The notes under the pieces: generated by a model
Database searches by the model: none
Told to the model about the DNA's origin: nothing
What the model saw: only the letters and a program-made list of their open reading frames with translations
Shown: piece after piece, positions 6,241-11,486 of the stretch
How positions within the stretch are numbered: position 1 is the stretch's first letter
How the letters are laid out: every line of letters begins with the position of its first letter
From: an uncultured Blautia sp.
GTDB lineage: Bacteria > Bacillota > Clostridia > Lachnospirales > Lachnospiraceae
Reading direction: 5' to 3'
NCBI GenBank assembly: GCA_900765525.1
Contig: CAAFRY010000237.1
Coordinates: 1-11,486, forward strand
Length of the DNA stretch: 11,486 nucleotides
Translations under genes and position numbers: made by a program

Positions 6241-8014
6241 AGTTTTGACGGATTTGGGGCTTTTTATTCACAACTGACACTTCCCATAAAGGGGGAAAAT
6301 CTTCTCCTCTGTGCCATGCATTATAATAATCCTGAAGGGTCACGGCTCGGGTTTCCTGTTTATCCAGGGTATTTTCCAAAATTCCTTTCAGATAGTCTCC
6401 TACAGAATCTACCCCCTGGCCATCCAGGCTCATAAGCGCCTCATTATCCTTACAGGAAAAAAGATATATATTCCCTGCTACGGAAGGTCTATCCTCTAAA
6501 TACTCTAAAAGTCCTTCTAAAGCTTCTCTGTTTTCTAAAATCCCCTGCCCCAGAAGCAGCACTTTTATGTGACCCATATCCAGATAATTCTCCTGGTTTT
6601 CCTGAAAGTCTTCCTCTGCATCTTCCATAGTCAGTCCCTCATAGACCACAGCCTGCTCCCGACTGGCCTCCGTATCTCCTTTGTCCTGTCCCGTCACCCC
6701 GGACAACTGGGGAATCCCATAGATAATCTGATAATGGCCCTCCCGGTAATCTGCGCTGAAAGACAATGGAAATACCCTGTTCTCCAGGGAAATGCCGCAT
6801 CCCGTAAGGCTGGTAAGGACAATGGCTGCCAGACCTAAAACCATTGCTCTGCTAACCTTCATCATGGCTCTATTCTCTGCATTTTGGCCTGCCCTTCTAT
6901 CCGTATTCTCACCTGCATTTCTATCTACACTTCTATCTGTCTTTTTGCTCCTGGACTCTTTGGCTCCCGGCCTTCTTCCCGTAAAATAACCGGCTGCCAG
7001 CAGCAGAAAAAGAAGCAGCGGACCGTATACCCTCCGGTTTAAATCCAGAAAAAAATCAAGGGAAACCCCGGAATATTCACAGGCCAGAGCCGTTATCACC
7101 ATACCCGCAAAGGGCAAAAGAGTCCCTTTTTCCATGCCGCCCCGGTACAAAAGCTCATGACTGTAAAAAAACACGCTGCCCAAGGCAAAGAGCAGGGAAA
7201 ATAAAGCCGCTGCCACCCAGAAAACATCCACACGCTGTAGAAAATCTCCCGGCAGCCGCACACCGGACATCAGGTCCACCATGGGATAGTCCTTGTGTTC
7301 GTAGCCGCCAAGTCCGAAGCTGCCCTGGAGTATCACAAGAGACAGCGCAGAAAGTCCCATAAGAAGAAGCAGACTTCCGCCCATAAGCTTTCCCGTGTTT
7401 CCCGGTTTTTCCGTACTTCCCAGAGCTGCAGGCAGGAACATAAAGGGCAGCAGCAGGCAGACAGCAGACCAGGTTCCTTCCGCCCAACCAGAAAAGGAAA
7501 GAGGCCCCATTTCCCGGAGATAAGAAAGCTTCATTCCGGAAACAGTTAAAACCAGCATTCCGGCCAGAATCAGCAGCAAGGGAAGAAAGCAGACCTCCCC
7601 CATCCTCCCTCTGCGTTCCAGTCCCTGGTGGCTGCCCAGCCAGGCTCCCAGACCGGACAGCAGGATAACCAGCCAGGGAATACTTCCTTCTATAAGAAAC
7701 CGGCCGGTAAGCCTGGAAATCAAAAGCAGGAGGCAGATGCCGGCCATCCAGAGCCAGGAAACGTAAAGGAGCAGAAAAATCCTTCCCCACAGTCTCCCAA
7801 GGTATTTCTCTGGCCTGGAAAAAAAGTTCCGGATTCGAATAAAATATATGATTAGAAATAAATACAGCAGAGAAGCAGAGACAAGGCACAGCACTCCCTG
7901 TCGTCCTCTCAGGCTTTCTTCCATGGGAATAAAAAAGAAATACACTCCTAAAAGGGCTGTCACTGTCTGGCGAAACAATTGTCTGTGGGAAATCCTGGCA
8001 TTATCAGCGTACAT
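6236..8014 (-). CDS. Spore germination permease GerAB fused in frame to a shortened GerAC-like lipoprotein domain
   Basis: 592 residues in one uninterrupted frame. Residues about 12-345 resemble the GerAB family (APC-superfamily-like spore germination permease that takes part in sensing germinants in the spore inner membrane). There are about ten hydrophobic segments, and the family-like stretch YPMVDLMSGVRLPGDFLQRV (243-261 region) precedes the eighth. Residues 346-383 are a charged Arg/Asn/Asp/Glu-rich linker with degenerate repeats. From MMKVSRAMVLGLAAIVLTSL (384-403), ending in the lipobox T-G-C with Cys406, a typical lipoprotein signal follows. Residues 407-592 look like GerAC domain 1 (LENRVFPLSFSADY; HIKVLLLGQGILEN; the closing TLQDYYNAW region); the later GerAC domains are absent. 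Normally GerAB and GerAC are separate proteins. The start is supported by AAGGAGG 9 bases upstream, and it overlaps the gerA end by 11 bases. Internal initiation at Met384 is possible, but only a weak AGAG lies upstream. A sequencing frameshift is not needed to explain it. Confidence 0.88.
   Translation of the reverse strand: MYADNARISHRQLFRQTVTALLGVYFFFIPMEESLRGRQGVLCLVSASLLYLFLIIYFIRIRNFFSRPEKYLGRLWGRIFLLLYVSWLWMAGICLLLLISRLTGRFLIEGSIPWLVILLSGLGAWLGSHQGLERRGRMGEVCFLPLLLILAGMLVLTVSGMKLSYLREMGPLSFSGWAEGTWSAVCLLLPFMFLPAALGSTEKPGNTGKLMGGSLLLLMGLSALSLVILQGSFGLGGYEHKDYPMVDLMSGVRLPGDFLQRVDVFWVAAALFSLLFALGSVFFYSHELLYRGGMEKGTLLPFAGMVITALACEYSGVSLDFFLDLNRRVYGPLLLFLLLAAGYFTGRRPGAKESRSKKTDRSVDRNAGENTDRRAGQNAENRAMMKVSRAMVLGLAAIVLTSLTGCGISLENRVFPLSFSADYREGHYQIIYGIPQLSGVTGQDKGDTEASREQAVVYEGLTMEDAEEDFQENQENYLDMGHIKVLLLGQGILENREALEGLLEYLEDRPSVAGNIYLFSCKDNEALMSLDGQGVDSVGDYLKGILENTLDKQETRAVTLQDYYNAWHRGEDFPPLWEVSVVNKKPQIRQNS
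6866..6940 (-). repeat. Degenerate low-complexity repeat encoding the GerAB-GerAC linker
   Basis: Codes for residues 359-383 of the fusion protein, made of imperfect units such as RNAGENTD and RRAGQNAENR. On the plus strand it shows as recurring TTCTATC and TTCTC/GCATT words. This is the only low-complexity coding stretch in the window, and it lies exactly at the junction between the permease and lipoprotein modules, as expected for a linker formed or expanded after a gene fusion. Confidence 0.5.
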
Positions 8015-9530
8015 AAGACTTTCCCTCCTTTCCTGCCTGGCCTCCGGTTTCCGTCTCCTTTAATCTGACCTGCTGTTCTTTTTTTGCGTAGACAGGCCGT
8101 GTTTTCAGGAAACGCAGCGGAAACCGCACCATCCCGTCCTCTTCTCCCCGAAACCCTTCTTTTATCTGAGCTCCAAAGGGAGAGAGATAAGGAATACCAA
8201 AGCTTTTCAGTCCGGCCAGATGACTGGCTGTCAAATACAGTCCCAGAATCATACCAAACATACCCAAGGTACCGCCTAACAGAATAAAAGCAAATTTCAG
8301 CAGCCGGAAGGGCGCTGTAAATTCCTCATTGGGAATAGCCAGGGAACACAGGGCTGTCACAGCTACCACCACAACAACAATAGGGCTGACCAGATTCGCT
8401 TCTACCGCAGCCTGTCCCACAATCAGTCCTCCTACAATCCCTATGGTTCCTCCCAGGGGTCCGGGCATTCTCACGCCGGCTTCCCGTATAGTCTCAAAAG
8501 CCAGCTCCATCAGCAGCACCTCCAGTATTCCCGGAAAGGGAACGCCCTGCCTTGCCTGGGAAAAGGAAAGAATCAGGTTGGTTGGAAGTACCTGTGTATG
8601 AAAATTTGTAACTGCCAGATAGGCAGCGGAAAAAAGTAAAGTAAACAGCACTGCAGCGTACCGGATAAGCCTCTGCAGGGACACAATCTCAAAACGGTTG
8701 TAATAGTCCTCGCTGACCTGTAAAAAATCATTGAATACTGCCGGAAGAATCAGCGCCATAGGGGAATGGTCCGTAAGGACCACTACTCTGCCATTAAGGA
8801 TTTCAGCGGAACATTTATCCGGCCGCTCTGTAGTCTGAAACTGAGGGAAGGGAGACAGCCAGCTTTTCTCTGTCATCTGTTCCAGTACGCCTGAATCCAG
8901 AACCCCGTCAATGACAAAGGAATCCAACTTCCTCTCTATATCCTCTACCAAGCCCGGGCGCACTAAATCCTCCATATAGAGAATCTGCACTACCGTCTGG
9001 CTTCTCTCTCCCAGAGTCTTTTGTTTAACCTTTAAACGAGTGTCCCTTATCCGCTTTCTCACCAATGCGGAGTTGGTCTTTACTACGTCTGAAAATCCCT
9101 CCTTAGACCCCCGAAGTACCTTCTCCCTGGAAGCCTCCGATACCCCCATGTTGGGGTACCCTTTACTGGATACCTTTATGGCTTTCTCATACCCGTCCAG
9201 AAAAAACAAGGCATTTCCCGCCAGCATAGCGGCAAAAGCTTTCTCCATGGTATCCATAGGCTGTACGTCAGAAATTCCCATGCCATTGTCTCTGACAAAT
9301 TCCAAAATTTCATCTGAGGGCATTTCCCACATATGGTTCACCAGTTTGCCGATAACAGAATCCTCCAGAACCATATTACTTACTGCAACCTCAATATAGA
9401 CCACAAGGCAGGCAATTTTTTTCTCTTCCCCCAGAAGCATGGGACGTATGATAAAGTCGTCACAATCCTTCAGTCTCTGCCGGACATAAGCTTCGTTTTC
9501 CTCTATATGACAAGATATTTTATGTTCCAT
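8004..9530 (-). CDS. gerA: GerA-family spore germination receptor A subunit
   Basis: 508 residues. GerA/GerAA proteins sit in the spore inner membrane and, with GerAB and GerAC partners, respond to small-molecule germinants. The soluble N-terminal part (1-285) contains the family stretches GNALFFLDGYEKAIKV (105-120), LRGSKEGFSDVVKTNSALVRKR (139-160) and LPAVFNDFLQVSEDYYNRF (262-280). The membrane part (about 286-440) contains EAGVRMPGPLGGTIGIVGG (350-368) and VGQAAVEANLVSP (371-383), the most conserved GerA block. The start at 9530 is chosen because AGGAGG (9541-9536) lies 5 bases upstream; the frame can be extended to a GTG at 9662, but without a ribosome binding site. The stop overlaps the start of the GerAB-GerAC gene by 11 bases, indicating coupled translation. 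The germinant cannot be told from sequence. Confidence 0.95.
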   Translation of the reverse strand: MEHKISCHIEENEAYVRQRLKDCDDFIIRPMLLGEEKKIACLVVYIEVAVSNMVLEDSVIGKLVNHMWEMPSDEILEFVRDNGMGISDVQPMDTMEKAFAAMLAGNALFFLDGYEKAIKVSSKGYPNMGVSEASREKVLRGSKEGFSDVVKTNSALVRKRIRDTRLKVKQKTLGERSQTVVQILYMEDLVRPGLVEDIERKLDSFVIDGVLDSGVLEQMTEKSWLSPFPQFQTTERPDKCSAEILNGRVVVLTDHSPMALILPAVFNDFLQVSEDYYNRFEIVSLQRLIRYAAVLFTLLFSAAYLAVTNFHTQVLPTNLILSFSQARQGVPFPGILEVLLMELAFETIREAGVRMPGPLGGTIGIVGGLIVGQAAVEANLVSPIVVVVVAVTALCSLAIPNEEFTAPFRLLKFAFILLGGTLGMFGMILGLYLTASHLAGLKSFGIPYLSPFGAQIKEGFRGEEDGMVRFPLRFLKTRPVYAKKEQQVRLKETETGGQAGKEGKSYVR

Positions 9531-9573
9531 GGGCACCTCCTGTATATGATTTTCTGCCGGAAACAAATCCGAC

Positions 9574-9619
9574 GGGGCTGCTGCTTTTAAAGAAAATCCA
9601 GAATATTTATTGCAGCCCC
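9574..9619 (-). other. GC-rich hairpin in the gerA leader
   Basis: GGGGCTGC at 9574-9581 and its exact reverse complement GCAGCCCC at 9612-9619 form an 8-bp stem around a 30-base A/T-rich loop, between the palindrome at 9631-9663 and the gerA ribosome binding site. No T-run follows on either strand, so it is not a standard terminator. I recognise no riboswitch class in it. Confidence 0.4.
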
Positions 9620-9630
9620 CTGTTACTCTC

Positions 9631-9663
9631 AGTGTACAAAGGGCCAAACGCCCCTTGTACACT
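9631..9663. promoter_or_regulatory. Near-perfect palindrome upstream of gerA, possible operator or leader structure
   Basis: AGTGTACAAAGGG (9631-9643) and CCCCTTGTACACT (9651-9663) match as inverted repeats with one mismatch, around a 7-base spacer. There is no T-run on either side, so it is unlikely to be a terminator. It could be a site for a dimeric regulator or an RNA hairpin in the gerA transcript. The neighbouring GntR-family protein is a possible but unproven ligand. Confidence 0.45.
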
Positions 9664-9684
9664 AAAGGTAAGAATAAGAAAAGA

Positions 9685-9712
9685 AAAAGAGAGGCTCCAA
9701 CACCTCTCTTTT
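9685..9712 (-). terminator. Intrinsic terminator of the ispE-GntR operon
   Basis: AAAAGAGAGG and CCTCTCTTTT (9685-9694 with 9703-9712) form a 10-bp stem around an 8-base loop. On the minus strand the hairpin runs into TTTTTCTTTTCTTATT, a good termination tract. It lies 62 bases past the GntR-family stop codon. Confidence 0.8.
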
Positions 9713-9741
9713 AGTATTTCTCCTGTATTCTATTCTTATTC
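9712..9741 (-). promoter_or_regulatory. Possible sigma-G-like (forespore) promoter for the gerA operon
   Basis: On the minus strand GAATA (9741-9737), an 18-bp spacer, then AATACTA (9718-9712) resemble the Bacillus sigma-G pattern (GNATR, about 18 bp, CATNNTA), missing only the first C of the -10. A transcript starting near 9705 would begin inside the left arm of the terminator hairpin and so would not form it. The region is A/T-rich and the match may be chance. Confidence 0.3.
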
Positions 9742-9773
9742 TCTTTGCTTTCCCACAGAATTCTGATACCCGT

Positions 9774-10439
9774 TTACTCCTGGTTCAGCCCCCGTATGAT
9801 AGCCTTCTGCTGATTGTCAATGTGAACCCGGATATAATCCAACGCTTTCTTCTCATCTTTGGCCTTTAAAGCCTGGCAAATAGAGCGGTGCTCCTCCGCC
9901 AGAGTTCTGCGCACTGCAATATCCTTTAAATATTCCACTCTGTACCGGTACATCTGCTCCCGCAGATTATTCAAAAGCTGCACCAACCTCTGGTTATTCG
10001 TAGCCTTATAGATAGTGTCGTGAAATTCCACATCCACCTCTGCCAATTCTGTAAGATTTCCTGCCTCAATCTGGGCCTGGAATCTTTTTTCTATCTCATC
10101 CAGCTTTTCCAGTTCTTCCCTGGTAATTCTCTGGCAGGCCAGAGATACAGCCAGTACCTCCATGCCCTTTCTGACCTCCAGCACGTCGTTTAAATCCCGT
10201 TCTGTAATGGAAGCAACTTTAGCACCCTTTCTGGGTGCCATCACTACCAGCCCTTCCAGCTCCAGCTTCCGGATGGCCTCACGGATAGGCGTCCTGCTGA
10301 CGCCCAGCTTCTCGGCAAGGGCTATCTCCATCAGCCGCTCTCCCGGCTTTAATTCACCCTTTAAAATGGCTCTGCGAAGAGTATTAAACACTACGTCCCT
10401 AAGGGGCAGGTATTCATCCATATGCATTTCCAGTTCCAT
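9774..10439 (-). CDS. GntR-family transcriptional regulator, FCD (FadR-like) subfamily
   Basis: 221-residue cytoplasmic DNA-binding protein. Residues 11-78 are a winged helix-turn-helix of the GntR type: the helix LAEKLGVSRTPIREAIRKLE (41-60), then EGLVVMAPRKGAKVA forming the wing. Residues about 85-212 are an all-helical FCD ligand domain. Its four usual metal-binding positions are present: Asp136 and His140 (D-x3-H), His184 and His206. Members of this group bind small carboxylic acids or related metabolites through a metal ion; the ligand here is unknown. The ATG is one base after the ispE stop, and its GGAGG site lies in the last ispE codons (7-base spacing), so it is co-translated with ispE. 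A hairpin terminator follows at 9685-9712. Targets are unknown; neither the ispE promoter nor the gerA leader can be assigned to it from sequence alone. Confidence 0.93.
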   Translation of the reverse strand: MELEMHMDEYLPLRDVVFNTLRRAILKGELKPGERLMEIALAEKLGVSRTPIREAIRKLELEGLVVMAPRKGAKVASITERDLNDVLEVRKGMEVLAVSLACQRITREELEKLDEIEKRFQAQIEAGNLTELAEVDVEFHDTIYKATNNQRLVQLLNNLREQMYRYRVEYLKDIAVRRTLAEEHRSICQALKAKDEKKALDYIRVHIDNQQKAIIRGLNQE

Positions 10440-10440
10440 T

Positions 10441-11313
10441 CTATTTCCTCCTTCCTCCGTTATTAAACACTGTTGTCAGGAAAACCGTTTTGGCCAGGCG
10501 GCTGGCTCTAAGCTCCTCGCAGGCTCTCTCTGCTGTCTCCTTATCATCGAAAAGGCCGAACACCGTAGGCCCGCTGCCGCTCATCATAGCATTAAGAGCC
10601 CCGTGCTCCTTCATATGATTTTTAATTTCCTCTATAACAGGATATTTGGGGATAGTAACTGTCTCCAGCACATTTCCCATGTAATCTGCTATCTTGTACA
10701 GATTATGCCACTGGAGGGCTTCCAGCATTCTGTCTATAGGAGGATGCTCCTTCAGCTCATTGGCCCGAAGGTTTTCGTAGACAAATTTTGTAGATACGCT
10801 GATTCCCGGCTTGCCAATCAACACATAGCAGTCGGGACATGGGGGAAGGGGCCGCAGCTTTTCCCCGATTCCCTCTGCCAATGCTGTTCCTCTCAAAAGG
10901 CAGTAGGGCACGTCCGCTCCCACCTTTACGCCTCTTTTCATCAGTTCTTTTACAGATAACCCCAGACCAAAAAGCCGGTTCACGCCTATCATGGCGGCAG
11001 CAGCGTCTGAACTTCCTCCCGCCATTCCCGCAGCCACGGGAATAAATTTCTGCAAATCTACCTTCAGGCCCTGCTCCACCTGGAATTCATCCATCAGAAG
11101 TTTTGCCGCCTTATAAACCAAATTATTTTCATTGGTAGGAATAAAAGGGAGATTGGACGTAATATGGATTCCTCTTTCTTCACTGATTTCCATATCAAGC
11201 TGGTCGTACATATTGATAGTCTGCATAATCATACGCAGCTCATGGTAGCCATCCTCTCTTCTGCGTAACACATCCAGACCCAGATTAATCTTTGCCAGGG
11301 CTCTTAATCTCAT
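10441..11313 (-). CDS. ispE: 4-diphosphocytidyl-2-C-methyl-D-erythritol kinase
   Basis: Phosphorylates CDP-methylerythritol using ATP, the fourth step of the MEP (non-mevalonate) pathway to IPP/DMAPP and hence undecaprenyl carrier lipid and quinone or tRNA side chains; cytoplasmic GHMP-family kinase. 290 residues, normal length. The N-terminal AKINLGLDVLRRREDGYHEL (7-26) carries the conserved Lys8 and Asn10. The GHMP ATP-binding loop is PVAAGMAGGSSDAAAA (92-107). The catalytic Asp is Asp134 in VGADVPYCLLRG. The third GHMP motif is MMSGSGPTVFGLF, near residue 250. A purine-rich ribosome binding site (GAGGAGAGGG) precedes the ATG and a good promoter lies at 11368-11396. First gene of a two-gene operon with the GntR-family regulator. 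Confidence 0.97.
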   Translation of the reverse strand: MRLRALAKINLGLDVLRRREDGYHELRMIMQTINMYDQLDMEISEERGIHITSNLPFIPTNENNLVYKAAKLLMDEFQVEQGLKVDLQKFIPVAAGMAGGSSDAAAAMIGVNRLFGLGLSVKELMKRGVKVGADVPYCLLRGTALAEGIGEKLRPLPPCPDCYVLIGKPGISVSTKFVYENLRANELKEHPPIDRMLEALQWHNLYKIADYMGNVLETVTIPKYPVIEEIKNHMKEHGALNAMMSGSGPTVFGLFDDKETAERACEELRASRLAKTVFLTTVFNNGGRRK

Positions 11314-11367
11314 GCCTTTCCCTCTCCTCTTTCTATCGTGTATATTGTATCCTTCTTAATACATTCT

Positions 11368-11396
11368 ATTCTATCGGAAATACCGGGATTTTTCAA
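11368..11396 (-). promoter_or_regulatory. ispE: Sigma-A-type promoter for ispE-GntR
   Basis: On the minus strand TTGAAA (11396-11391), exactly 17 bp, then TAGAAT (11373-11368), both close to consensus. The start would be near 11361, giving a leader of about 48 bases to the ATG at 11313. The -35 box directly adjoins the inverted repeat at 11400-11457. Confidence 0.72.
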
Positions 11397-11399
11397 CAA

Positions 11400-11486
11400 C
11401 AAAAGTGTGCTTCGCACACCCTCGCAATTCCATTTTCTTCCAAGAAGCACACTTTTGCTGCGCCGAGCGTGGTCAGCTTTAGCTGA
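11400..11486. other. Non-coding right edge with overlapping inverted repeats
   Basis: CAAAAGTGTGCTTC (11400-11413) and its exact reverse complement (11444-11457) form a 14-bp stem with a 30-base loop. Inside it, GTGTGC (11405-11410) can instead pair with GCACAC (11414-11419) across a 3-base loop, so two structures exclude each other. A third short palindrome, TCAGCT/AGCTGA (11473-11478 with 11481-11486), runs to the window edge. Read on the plus strand, the large stem ends in CTTTTG with no longer T-run, so a terminator role is uncertain; it may be a terminator of the next gene or an intergenic repeat. No coding sequence is recognised here. Confidence 0.45.

Noticed and set aside
7155..7889. 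A 244-codon minus-strand open frame overlapping the permease part of the fusion gene.
   Set aside because: It lies in another frame of a confidently assigned gene, lacks a ribosome binding site, and its translation (rich in Gly, Ser, Arg, Cys) has no family character.
6236..8014. The GerAB-GerAC fusion being a sequencing or assembly frameshift artefact.
   Set aside because: The two halves lie in one frame with a linker of plausible composition and no stop or frame change. A single-base error would need to create, not destroy, a continuous frame. Not fully excluded without other isolates.
9531..9662. Upstream extension of gerA to a GTG codon at 9662 (44 more residues).
   Set aside because: There is no ribosome binding site before the GTG, the added residues do not resemble the GerA N-terminus, and they cover the palindrome and hairpin. 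AGGAGG sits just before the ATG at 9530.
9531..9773. A known riboswitch or T-box in the gerA leader.
   Set aside because: None of the conserved motifs I can recognise, such as the T-box TGGNACCGCG word, is present; only generic hairpins are seen.
10162..10959. A 265-codon plus-strand open frame opposite the GntR gene and ispE.
   Set aside because: It is antisense to two clear genes and spans their junction. Its Ser-rich, low-pattern composition is typical of a shadow frame.

Overview
The window looks like chromosomal DNA of an anaerobic, spore-forming Clostridia, most likely Lachnospiraceae. The evidence is spore genes (spoIIR and a GerA-type germination locus), strong AGGAGG ribosome binding sites, low-to-moderate G+C, a non-mevalonate isoprenoid gene, and protein styles typical of that family (a secreted trigger-factor-like lipoprotein and a DUF1934 protein beside glutamate racemase). 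This assignment is inference from gene content; no rRNA, tRNA, phage, transposase or CRISPR sequence is visible. Nearly all genes lie on the minus strand; the exception is one small plus-strand gene at 3613-4062.

Layout, left to right. 1-100 is non-coding and holds a short perfect inverted repeat. 101-3456 (minus) is a cell-envelope pair: a secreted FKBP/trigger-factor-like lipoprotein is transcribed first from an extended -10 promoter, followed by a class B penicillin-binding protein with a MecA-type N-terminal domain. Divergent from it is a small membrane-anchored protein of unknown function (3613-4062, plus). Its transcript meets the next leftward operon at a perfect 17-bp bidirectional terminator hairpin. 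That operon (4165-5435, minus) is glutamate racemase (murI) plus a DUF1934 protein, with a clear sigma-A-type promoter.

5544-9530 (minus) is the sporulation/germination block, transcribed gerA, then a GerAB-GerAC fusion, then spoIIR. The middle gene is the most unusual item. A ten-helix spore germination permease continues in frame, through a low-complexity charged linker, into a lipoprotein-type signal sequence and a shortened GerAC-like domain. Upstream of gerA is about 240 bp of non-coding DNA with a terminator, two hairpins and a possible forespore (sigma-G-like) promoter.

9774-11313 (minus) is ispE followed by a GntR/FCD-family regulator, one base apart, driven by a good sigma-A-type promoter. 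The right edge (11400-11486) is non-coding and rich in inverted repeats.

Functionally the window joins peptidoglycan supply and assembly (murI, PBP, a secreted foldase that could assist exported proteins), isoprenoid precursor synthesis (which feeds undecaprenyl phosphate), and the making and sensing apparatus of spores. I see no defence system, biosynthetic cluster or mobile element. The best candidate for something new is the fused germination receptor gene and its leader region.
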